8,625 nt of DNA. Source: an uncultured Corynebacterium sp. Lineage in GTDB: Bacteria > Actinomycetota > Actinomycetes > Mycobacteriales > Mycobacteriaceae. The position numbers and the translations under genes were made by a program. The notes under the pieces were generated by a model. It had not been told where the DNA came from. It was given only the letters and a program-made list of their open reading frames with translations, and made no database searches. The DNA lies in contig CALTYZ010000037.1 of the NCBI GenBank assembly GCA_943913645.1, positions 1-8,625 on the forward strand, read 5' to 3'. This document shows, one piece after another, positions 1 to 5,393 of this stretch. Every line of letters begins with the position of its first letter. Within the stretch, counting starts at the first letter, position 1.

Positions 1-32
1 ATCTCATCGGAGGAGATCGTCAGCTCCGCCAT
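1..32 (-). CDS. atpA: ATP synthase F1 subunit alpha, first 10 codons only
   Basis: Partial gene: only the N-terminus (MAELTISSDE and two bases of the next codon, which fits I) is inside the window, and the gene continues past base 1. The alpha subunit is the non-catalytic nucleotide-binding partner of beta in the F1 hexamer on the cytoplasmic side of the membrane. The residues match the N-terminus I know for corynebacterial AtpA, and the position directly after atpH fits the usual order atpBEFHAGDC. An in-frame ATG at base 65 would add 11 residues (MLDKTTESRKN), but it has no Shine-Dalgarno sequence, whereas the ATG at base 32 has AGGAAG just upstream. I therefore place the start at 32, leaving 39 bases after the atpH stop. 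Confidence 0.9.
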   Translation of the reverse strand, partial: MAELTISSDE

Positions 33-35
33 GTT

Positions 36-41
36 CTTCCT
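36..41 (-). promoter_or_regulatory. Ribosome binding site that decides the atpA start
   Basis: On the minus strand AGGAAG lies three bases before the ATG at base 32 (AGGAAGAACATG). The AGGA core is five bases from the start. The alternative ATG at 65 is preceded by ATTAACATAAT, which has no such motif. Confidence 0.65.
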
Positions 42-71
42 GCTCTCGGTAGTTTTATCCAGCATATTATG

Positions 72-908
72 TTAATACAGGGTCGTGTTCGCGGCGAGGT
101 CAGTTCGAAGCCGCGTGAGTTTCCCGCGAGTCGAACCGTCAATTTCCTCATCACCAACGCGGATAATCATCCCGCCGAGGAGGCTGGGGTCTACCTCGGC
201 ATGAATAGCCATCTCGCGACCGTAGATCTTCTCCAGCTTCGCTGCGACCGCTTCGCGCTGAGATGGAGAAAGCTTCTCCGCAGCGACAACGCGGGCAACA
301 GCTTTGCCTCGCAGGTCAGCGACTTGTTCGGCAAGTGCGGCCAGGTCATCCACCGGGTTGGAAACGGGGCGACCGATCACCTGCAGCGCAAGCGCCTCGG
401 TGAACATCGTCACTTTGCCGTAGATCACGCTTGCCAGAAGCCCCCGCTTCTGTGCAGAAGTAGCCGTGCGGTCAGAAAGGAGTTGGGTCAACTCCTTTTC
501 TGACTCAAGCAAGACCGACAGCTGGTACAGCTCATCTTCGACTTGCTCCAGCTGCCCTTGCTCTTGCGCACCACGCAGCAGAGCTCGCCGGCCGAGGTAG
601 ACCAACCCCGTGCGCAACTCGCGCGGGGTTGACCATTCCTGTGCCGCAGCTGCGGTCAGAATCTGCTTGGTGGGCTCGGCGATCTTGGCTGCGAATACAT
701 CACTCATGATGCCCTCACGCTGACGAGGCTCGAGCGATGTATCTGCGACTGCGACACGCAGCGAGCGATCGGCGTCAAGCTGATCCACAATGAGGAACAA
801 CTCGGTACCGATTTGTGCGGCACTGGCGGCAGGGTTGGAGGATTTTCGAATCAACTGATCCAGTTGGTCCGCCACCCGTGTCTGTGCTTCGCGACTAGCT
901 GCCTTCAT
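72..908 (-). CDS. atpH: ATP synthase F1 subunit delta, long actinobacterial form
   Basis: Delta/OSCP subunit, part of the peripheral stalk that holds the alpha3-beta3 head to the b subunits. It has 278 residues against about 177 in E. coli; long delta proteins are usual in Corynebacterium and other Actinobacteria. The clearest family signature is near the C-terminus at residues 239-265 (VDPSLLGGMIIRVGDEEIDG followed by STRGKL), which is the conserved OSCP end domain. The N-terminal 110 residues are mostly helical and charged. The ATG at 908 follows the atpF stop by five bases, and GGAAG, just before that stop, can serve as Shine-Dalgarno with about eight bases of spacing, so the two are probably translationally coupled. 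Unlike mycobacteria, where delta is fused to a second b-like domain, there is no membrane segment here. Confidence 0.96.
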   Translation of the reverse strand: MKAASREAQTRVADQLDQLIRKSSNPAASAAQIGTELFLIVDQLDADRSLRVAVADTSLEPRQREGIMSDVFAAKIAEPTKQILTAAAAQEWSTPRELRTGLVYLGRRALLRGAQEQGQLEQVEDELYQLSVLLESEKELTQLLSDRTATSAQKRGLLASVIYGKVTMFTEALALQVIGRPVSNPVDDLAALAEQVADLRGKAVARVVAAEKLSPSQREAVAAKLEKIYGREMAIHAEVDPSLLGGMIIRVGDEEIDGSTRGKLTRLRTDLAANTTLY

Positions 909-913
909 CTCGC

Positions 914-1489
914 CTACTTCCTTGTTGGCACGGTGTCGAGCTCGGACAGGAAGTCATCGATGGTGCTCGAACGTCGTGTGGAGTCAGACAACTCAGTTCC
1001 CAACAGGCGTTCGGCCAAGGTGATCGAGTTTTGTCCCATCTCATTGCGCAGCTCGGAGACGACTTGCTCGCGTGAGGCGCGCAGCTGTTTCTCGCCAGCT
1101 TCAACAATGCGGCGGGACTCCTCTTCGGCGCGGGCACGCGACTCGGCTTCGATCTCTTTACCACGCGCACGCGCGGCCTCGCGGATCTCAGCTGCCTCGG
1201 CTCTGGCCTCAGCAAGTTCGGCATTGTTCTTCTCGAGAGCAGCCTTTGCCTCTTTTTGCGCGACTTCGGCGCGCTCGATGCCACCTTTAATCCGGTCCTC
1301 GCGCTCCGCCAGCACTTCCTGGAACCGCGGAATCACGTACTTCCAAAACAGGAGGAAGACAAGAACGAAGACGACGAGCGCCCAAACCATGTCGTACATC
1401 GGCGGCAGGAGGATCGAAGGAGTCGTCTCCATTGGCAACGGCTCTTGGCCATCTCCGGCCGCCACGATGAATGTGTTGACGGTAGTCAT
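914..1489 (-). CDS. atpF: ATP synthase Fo subunit b
   Basis: Peripheral stalk subunit of 191 residues. It has a short N-terminal tail outside the membrane, one hydrophobic segment at about residues 32-53 (MVWALVVFVLVFLLFW), the motif FQEVLAEREDRIKGGIERAE at 56-75, and then a long Ala/Glu/Arg-rich coiled coil to about residue 150, typical of the b dimer. The C-terminus (MGQNSITLAERLLG, 151-164) is the part expected to touch delta. The ATG at 1489 has AGGAG six bases upstream (1496-1500) and lies 49 bases after the atpE stop. No second b-type gene or b-delta fusion is seen next to it, so the stalk is probably a b homodimer with a separate delta. Confidence 0.96.
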   Translation of the reverse strand: MTTVNTFIVAAGDGQEPLPMETTPSILLPPMYDMVWALVVFVLVFLLFWKYVIPRFQEVLAEREDRIKGGIERAEVAQKEAKAALEKNNAELAEARAEAAEIREAARARGKEIEAESRARAEEESRRIVEAGEKQLRASREQVVSELRNEMGQNSITLAERLLGTELSDSTRRSSTIDDFLSELDTVPTRK

Positions 1490-1538
1490 TGGTTGCTCCT
1501 GATCTAAAAATGAATAGGTCTATGCGCAGGTTCGTTTT

Positions 1539-1787
1539 TTAGAACAGGAAGCCGGCAACCAAGCCAATGAGGGCGAGCGCCTCAACGAAGGCGATACCCA
1601 GGAACATAGTGGTACGGAGCTGACCAGCCATCTCCGGCTGACGTGCCATACCCTCGACGGTCTTGCCAACGAGCATGCCGATACCAATGCCCGGACCGAT
1701 CGTGGCCAGACCGTAGCCGATGGTGCCCAGTCCGCTGTATTTGGTGGTGACGGTCTCAGCTGCTTGAGCCAGAATGATGTCGTTCAT
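1539..1787 (-). CDS. atpE: ATP synthase Fo subunit c (proton-carrying ring)
   Basis: 82-residue hairpin protein that forms the rotating c-ring. Helix 1 carries the glycine motif GPGIGIG (31-37), the polar loop is ARQPEMAGQL (48-57), and helix 2 contains the ion-binding carboxylate Glu69 in AFVEALALIG. Glu69 is followed by Ala, not by the Ser/Thr common in sodium-type rings, so proton coupling is the likely mode. The gene follows the longest gap inside the atp cluster (108 bases after atpB). A possible Shine-Dalgarno, AAAGGGA, sits more than 10 bases before the ATG, further than usual. Compared from memory with the mycobacterial c subunit, the positions matching Asp28, Ala63 and Tyr64 are Ile36, Leu71 and Ala72, so its drug-binding surface differs. 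Confidence 0.97.
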   Translation of the reverse strand: MNDIILAQAAETVTTKYSGLGTIGYGLATIGPGIGIGMLVGKTVEGMARQPEMAGQLRTTMFLGIAFVEALALIGLVAGFLF

Positions 1788-1895
1788 TGAAGGTCGTTCC
1801 CTTTCTTGGTGCGCTGCAGCCTGTTGTTATCTTCTGCCGCAGCACGAGTGACAGTATGGAGGGGGTATTCAGTTTGGCCGTGATTTCGCGCTTTG
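1788..1895 (-). promoter_or_regulatory. atpB-atpE gap, translation-initiation region of atpE
   Basis: This 108-base gap has no open frame that I recognise and no hairpin followed by a T-run, so it does not look like a terminator. Close to atpE the minus strand reads AAGGGAACGACCTTCAATG: the candidate Shine-Dalgarno AAGG can pair with CCTT just before the start codon (loop GAACGA). Further up, GCTGC and GCAGC can form a 5-bp stem with a 21-base loop. Either element could tune synthesis of subunit c; this is inference. Confidence 0.35.
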
Positions 1896-2690
1896 TTAGT
1901 GCGCATCTGCGTGCAGCGATAGCTCGATGTACACCGCCGTCAGCAAGGCGAAGATGTACGCCTGCAGGAAAATAATGATCAGCTCGTACAGGGTGAACAG
2001 GATCGCCGCGATAAGGGTCAGGCCACTCACCGCTGTCCATGCGTTGAGCTGCCAGAAGAAGAAGTTCGTGGCAGAGTACAGCAGGACGAGAATGATGTGA
2101 CCCGCTAGGAAGTTCGCCATGAGACGAAGCGCTAGCGTGACTGGTCGCAGAATGAAGGTCGAGAAAATCTCGATGGGTATCACCAGGAGGTGAAGCAGCG
2201 GGGGCAGCCCCGGAATCACCACCGAATGTTTGAAATAGGCCATGCCGTAGCGCTGGACGCCGGCATAAATCATCGCAATATAGGCCACCAACGCCAGCAC
2301 AACCGGCATGCCGATACGTGCGTTTGGTGAGATGTTGAGGCCCGGAATGATTGTGGCCGCATTCATAAACAAAATGGTGAAGAAGATGGTGGCGATGACT
2401 GGAAGGAATCGCTTTCCATCTTTTTTGCCCAATGTGTCTTCGGCGATGTGAACGCGAACAAAATCCACGCCCATCTCGGCGAAGTTTTGCAAGCCTTTCG
2501 GAACCAGCTGCGGCTTCCGAAAAGCAATAACAAAGAGAAGCATCAGGACCGCCGCGACGAATAACCGGACGATCATGATGCGATCTAGCGCGAACCACCC
2601 ATTGGCAAAATCTTCACCAATGAACTGGCCATACGTGTGCCCCGGGAAAAATTCTGGACCAAGTTCGGGTGCGTGAAAGCTCCCCTTCAT
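1896..2690 (-). CDS. atpB: ATP synthase Fo subunit a
   Basis: Membrane subunit of 264 residues that provides the proton half-channels facing the c-ring. Hydrophobic segments are seen at about 35-57, 96-118, 128-146, 165-183, 192-212 and 218-256. The essential arginine is Arg189 in TLALRLMANFLAGHI, and Gln243 in the last helix region (FLQAYIFALL) fits the conserved polar partner. The open frame continues upstream to an ATG at 2804, but those 38 extra residues are hydrophilic and unlike the family, and MKGSFHAPELGPEFFPG at 2690 is the family N-terminus, so I start there. The Shine-Dalgarno is weak: the bases before the ATG are CAACGTTGGCC. It is the first gene of the ATP synthase subunits proper and is preceded by a 367-base regulatory gap. 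Confidence 0.96.
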   Translation of the reverse strand: MKGSFHAPELGPEFFPGHTYGQFIGEDFANGWFALDRIMIVRLFVAAVLMLLFVIAFRKPQLVPKGLQNFAEMGVDFVRVHIAEDTLGKKDGKRFLPVIATIFFTILFMNAATIIPGLNISPNARIGMPVVLALVAYIAMIYAGVQRYGMAYFKHSVVIPGLPPLLHLLVIPIEIFSTFILRPVTLALRLMANFLAGHIILVLLYSATNFFFWQLNAWTAVSGLTLIAAILFTLYELIIIFLQAYIFALLTAVYIELSLHADAH

Positions 2691-2702
2691 GGCCAACGTT
2701 GT

Positions 2703-2869
2703 AACGCTCAGCGTTCTCTCCCGTTCTCGGGCCGCATCCCAAGCGAATGCGGTGCGATGGACGTCTTCACGAAGACTGTCGCCGCGGCGGACTCCGTCGC
2801 ACATCTGCTACCGCGGGACAGGGGATGTCGCCTCAGGCGGCTTTGCCCACGCGAATCGGGCAATCCCCT
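2703..2869 (-). promoter_or_regulatory. Candidate structured 5' leader RNA of atpB
   Basis: A run of short perfect inverted repeats is packed nearly end to end, ending 13 bases before the atpB start. In genome coordinates: 2703-2707/2711-2715 (5 bp), 2720-2723/2728-2731 (4 bp, loop AGAA in the RNA), 2732-2737/2747-2752 (6 bp), 2763-2768/2771-2776 (6 bp), 2777-2780+2782-2787 with 2811-2816+2817-2820 (10 bp with one bulged base), and 2821-2826/2863-2868 (6 bp) enclosing two further hairpins, 2829-2832/2836-2839 and 2843-2848/2858-2863. The last group forms a three-way junction if base 2863 pairs in only one of its two helices. Several helices abut without a spare base. There is no T-run, so it is not a plain terminator. 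I do not recognise a known riboswitch. Folding stability was not computed. Confidence 0.45.
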
Positions 2870-2891
2870 ACCTGAAGTAAACCCAGCGGAT

Positions 2892-2897
2892 AGCCTA
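2892..2897 (-). promoter_or_regulatory. Possible -10 element of an atpB promoter
   Basis: The minus strand reads GTTAGGCTATCC. TAGGCT keeps the TA...T positions of the corynebacterial -10 hexamer. A start about seven bases downstream (near 2885) would give a leader of about 195 bases that contains the whole hairpin run. No good -35 is seen at 16-18 bases upstream (the sequence there is CGCGAA), so this is weak. The AT-rich patch at 3010-3060 is another place a promoter could lie. Confidence 0.25.
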
Positions 2898-2921
2898 ACA
2901 GGTGAGGTGGGGTTTTCGCGC

Positions 2922-3009
2922 GACTGGGGGAGATTGCGTTGACCCCGGCGCCTCCCGCCTCTGGCTGGCCAAACAGATGTCAGCTGGGTACGGCCAGTTT
3001 CCCCCAGTC
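2922..3009 (-). repeat. Long-range 10-bp inverted repeat upstream of atpB
   Basis: Bases 2922-2931 (plus strand GACTGGGGGA) are the exact reverse complement of 3000-3009 (TCCCCCAGTC), separated by 68 bases. Inside, 2965-2970 (CTGGCC) can pair with 2992-2997 (GGCCAG). If the mRNA starts at or before 3009, or is read through from the AtpI-like gene, this makes a strong basal stem next to the GlxR box. As DNA it could equally be a looped binding site. Confidence 0.5.
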
Positions 3010-3025
3010 TGTAATATCCATCACA
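3010..3025 (-). promoter_or_regulatory. Candidate GlxR (CRP/FNR-family) binding site
   Basis: The minus strand reads TGTGATGGATATTACA. Against the GlxR consensus of C. glutamicum, TGTGANNTANNTCACA, it differs at two defined positions (G for T at position 8, T for C at position 13). It lies 32 bases after the AtpI-like stop, about 320 bases before atpB, in an AT-rich patch. GlxR is the cAMP-responsive regulator of many carbon and respiratory genes, so control of the atp operon is plausible. Whether it activates or represses cannot be told because the start of transcription is not known. Confidence 0.6.
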
Positions 3026-3057
3026 TGCGAGCAATAAATATGTAATAGGATTAGCTT

Positions 3058-3546
3058 TTAGCTGATATATGCGGTTCGCGACGTGATAATGCCCCACGTT
3101 TCGGCACCGAGCGCCACCACGAGCGCGGCGAGAGTTGTGACCCCAAAGGCGACGGTGTCGTAGAAATCGAAACGGCGCAGCCACAACAGCAGCACAATGA
3201 CAATCGCGAGCTTGACCAACCAGCCGCCAAGTACGACTGCCATCGTCGTCGTCGGTGAAGAGTGAGCCGTGGCAAGCACGGTCGCTGCCGTAGCAAGCAC
3301 AAAACCACCGCCGATAGCGACGCCAAGCAACACACCCAAAATGCCGGGTTGATCGCGAGCTTGCCCCCAGTACATCAGCGAAAGAATGGTCACCGCCAAC
3401 AATGCCCAGACACCAGCTTTCAATGCCCGCACGAGAGGACGGCGATGATCGCTGTACTCGGCCACGTCCTGAACTGCAAGGTCGGGGTGCGCATTGTTGT
3501 CCGCACTACTCGGGTGGGGCGTGGAAGAATTGAACGGAGTGCTCAC
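3058..3546 (-). CDS. atpI: AtpI-like four-helix membrane protein
   Basis: 162-residue protein with a polar N-terminus (about 1-40, rich in Ser, Pro, Asp) and four hydrophobic segments at about 43-61, 66-93, 101-123 and 130-155. GGWLVKLAIVIVLLLWLRRF (107-126) in the third segment resembles the actinobacterial proteins encoded just before atpB and annotated as ATP synthase protein I. AtpI proteins are not part of the finished enzyme; they are linked to c-ring assembly and possibly magnesium supply. The start is GTG at 3546, 11 bases after the wecA stop, with only a weak Shine-Dalgarno (GGGCG). The identification rests on position, size and topology more than on catalytic residues, as the family has few invariant ones. 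It is separated from atpB by the regulatory gap, so it may be transcribed mainly with wecA. Confidence 0.75.
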   Translation of the reverse strand: MSTPFNSSTPHPSSADNNAHPDLAVQDVAEYSDHRRPLVRALKAGVWALLAVTILSLMYWGQARDQPGILGVLLGVAIGGGFVLATAATVLATAHSSPTTTMAVVLGGWLVKLAIVIVLLLWLRRFDFYDTVAFGVTTLAALVVALGAETWGIITSRTAYIS

Positions 3547-3557
3547 GGTCGCCCATC

Positions 3558-4733
3558 TTACTCGAGCTGCATATCCGCCCTGGCTGACTCAGCCGCCGGG
3601 CGGGGCCCGATTTTGCCCCTTGCCAGCGGCACAAGTGTGGCAACAAACGCGATCAACAAGGCCAGCAGTGTAAAGAGCACCGCATAACCCATCGGTATGA
3701 GCGAGAAACTCACCGCGCCGAACGCCACGGCCGACACCCACATGTACAACACCAACACGGTCCTCCGGTGCGTGTGACCAAGCCGCAGCAACCGGTGGTG
3801 AATGTGGCCCGCATCTGCTTTGAACGGGCTTTGCCCGCGCGCTGTGCGGCGCACAACTGCCCAAATCAAATCGGCAACCGGGAGCGCGATCGCGGCGATG
3901 ACCACAATGATCGGACTCATCAAGGCAATGAGATCAGCCGCGCCATAGAGCGACATATTGATCTTGCCGGAAGCTGACACCGACGCAGCCGAAAGCAGTA
4001 ACCCGGTCAGCATGGCACCGGAGTCCCCCATGAAAATCCGGGCGGGTTCGAAGTTGTGAGGCAAAAACCCACCACAAATACCCACAAGCGCTGCACAGAT
4101 AATTGCTGGCGGATAGGCAGAGACCGCTCCACCTTGGTCGTGCAACACAGTCAGCGAGAACACCAAAATGGCTAACCCGGCGATCATGCCCAAACCCGCA
4201 GCAAGCCCATCAATACCGTCTACAAAGTTGACTGCGTTGACCAACAGGACGGTGAAAACCGCGCTGAGGACAAGGCCCTGGGCTTGATCAAGGATAAGTG
4301 TTGTGCCTCCACCAAACGGCACATAGAACACGGTGAACGCGATCCCTAAGACCGCCATGAGCACCGCAGCGAAGAATTGTCCCGCTAGTTTGGCTAGCGC
4401 ACCGAGTTCGTAGAGATCATCAACGATGCCAACAATCACAATGGCGAACGCGCCTGCCAAAACCGCAGTCATCTCGGGGGTGACAGGAGCGAACCCGCGT
4501 GTCAGCGCCGGCAGCTGCTGGGCGAGGAAAACGGCAGAGAGGAAGCCGGTGAACATGGCCAGCCCGCCCACTGATGGCGTCGGCTGGGTATGCACGTCAC
4601 GTTGGCGAATCTCGGCGACCCGCCCAGTACGTACAAGCAGTGAACGCACCAACCCGGTTGTCAGGTACGTGATTACGGCAGCGACGAGTAGCACGAGGCC
4701 GAGCTCGCGCATCGGAACGCCAGCACCCGCCAT
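3558..4733 (-). CDS. wecA: WecA-type decaprenyl-phosphate GlcNAc-1-phosphate transferase
   Basis: 391-residue polytopic membrane enzyme of the MraY/WecA/TagO family. It moves GlcNAc-1-phosphate from UDP-GlcNAc to a polyprenyl phosphate carrier; in mycolic-acid bacteria this starts the linker that joins arabinogalactan to peptidoglycan. Motifs seen in order: PSVGGLAMF (53-61), the Asp-Asp pair in VGIVDDLYEL (105-106), NFVDGIDGLAAG (169-180), FEPARIFMGDSG (228-239) and the cytoplasmic loop GHIHHRLLRLGH (309-320). Absence of the MraY-specific pentapeptide context and the HIHHRL loop favour WecA over MraY. The ATG at 4733 follows the tsaC stop directly and has GGAG seven bases upstream; the next ATG, seven codons in (MRELGLVLL), is a possible alternative. 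Mycobacteria carry the same gene at the same place. Confidence 0.92.
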   Translation of the reverse strand: MAGAGVPMRELGLVLLVAAVITYLTTGLVRSLLVRTGRVAEIRQRDVHTQPTPSVGGLAMFTGFLSAVFLAQQLPALTRGFAPVTPEMTAVLAGAFAIVIVGIVDDLYELGALAKLAGQFFAAVLMAVLGIAFTVFYVPFGGGTTLILDQAQGLVLSAVFTVLLVNAVNFVDGIDGLAAGLGMIAGLAILVFSLTVLHDQGGAVSAYPPAIICAALVGICGGFLPHNFEPARIFMGDSGAMLTGLLLSAASVSASGKINMSLYGAADLIALMSPIIVVIAAIALPVADLIWAVVRRTARGQSPFKADAGHIHHRLLRLGHTHRRTVLVLYMWVSAVAFGAVSFSLIPMGYAVLFTLLALLIAFVATLVPLARGKIGPRPAAESARADMQLE

Positions 4734-5393
4734 CTAGTTTCTCCGCAGTGATTCTTCATCCACGCCGAGAACCTCAGCGATACGCTGCGCCGGTACCGCC
4801 CCGGCCCGAAGTATCACAGGACGACCATGTGAAATGTCAATGATCGTTGAAGGCTGGCCGACTTCCGCTGCACCGCCATCGAGATACACCGGCACCGCAG
4901 CACCGAATTGCTGACGCGCCTCGTCAATCGTTACCGCCGGTGCATGGCCGGAAATGTTGGCCGAAGATACCGCCATTGGGCCAACTTCGCGCAGCAGCTC
5001 GATCGCGAGCGGCTGGTTCGGCATGCGCAAAAGAACCGTGCCGCGGGTGTCGCCCAGGTTCCATGGCAGTGACGGCGCCTCCGGCACCACGATGGAAAGC
5101 CCCCCGGGCCAGAACGCCTCAACGAGGGTGGCTGCCGTGTCAGAAAATTCGCGCACCAACCCTTGAATCGTCGTCCACGAGCCAACAAGCACCGGCACTG
5201 GCATGTCTGGGCCACGCCGCTTTGTTGCTAGCAGCTTGTCCACCGCGGCGGGATTGAACGCGTCTGCACCGATCCCGTAGACCGTGTCCGTGGGCAGCAC
5301 AACGTTGTCACCATTGCGCAGCACTTCTGCCGCAGCGGCGAGACCTTCGGCACGCTCCTGAGGGTTCAGGCAGTTGTAGGTGGTTGCGGGCAT
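4734..5393 (-). CDS. tsaC: L-threonylcarbamoyladenylate synthase (TsaC/Sua5/YrdC family)
   Basis: 219-residue enzyme that makes threonylcarbamoyl-AMP from threonine, bicarbonate and ATP, the first step of t6A formation at position 37 of ANN-decoding tRNAs. Motifs: LPTDTVYGIGADA (33-45), KRRGPDMPVPVLV (58-70), FWPGGLSIVV (94-103), VSSANISG (142-149) and STIIDI (182-187), all typical of the YrdC fold with its threonine and ATP pocket. The length corresponds to the catalytic domain plus a short tail; the extra C-terminal Sua5 domain of about 130 residues is absent. The ATG at 5393 lies 28 bases inside prmC and has no obvious Shine-Dalgarno, so it probably depends on ribosomes finishing prmC. The symbol could also be written sua5 or ywlC. 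Confidence 0.93.
   Translation of the reverse strand: MPATTYNCLNPQERAEGLAAAAEVLRNGDNVVLPTDTVYGIGADAFNPAAVDKLLATKRRGPDMPVPVLVGSWTTIQGLVREFSDTAATLVEAFWPGGLSIVVPEAPSLPWNLGDTRGTVLLRMPNQPLAIELLREVGPMAVSSANISGHAPAVTIDEARQQFGAAVPVYLDGGAAEVGQPSTIIDISHGRPVILRAGAVPAQRIAEVLGVDEESLRRN

Noticed and set aside
813..1502. Plus-strand open frame of 229 codons opposite atpF and atpH
   Set aside because: It is the antisense of well-supported ATP synthase genes, with Ser/Arg/Ala-rich composition typical of a shadow of a coiled coil, and no family match that I can see.
2691..2804. Upstream in-frame ATG at 2804 adding 38 residues to AtpB
   Set aside because: The extra residues are hydrophilic and unlike subunit a, the ATG has no good Shine-Dalgarno, and MKGSFHAP at 2690 is the family N-terminus. 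The region is better explained as leader RNA, though this open frame is a reason for caution.
2888..2906. Partial DtxR-like iron box around TAGCCTAAC
   Set aside because: The central nine bases match the DtxR palindrome core, but only about 11 of 19 positions agree overall and the left arm is broken, so it is more likely chance or part of a -10 region.
2974..3003. GGGAAAC followed by TGTTT as a SigH-type promoter (GGAA ... GTT) for the atp operon
   Set aside because: From memory the C. glutamicum atp operon has been linked to SigH, so I searched for the motif. The spacer here would be about 24 bases, too long for the SigH pattern, and no other GGAA is found on this strand in the gap.
3040..3066. 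Small AGCTAAAAGCT hairpin after the AtpI-like stop as a terminator
   Set aside because: The stem is only four weak base pairs with a three-base loop and no T-run on the minus strand, so it should not stop transcription.
2708..3184. Minus-strand open frame of 158 codons spanning the end of the AtpI-like gene and the gap
   Set aside because: Its first part overlaps the AtpI-like gene out of frame and the product is Arg-rich with no recognisable motif, as expected for a chance frame in GC-rich DNA.
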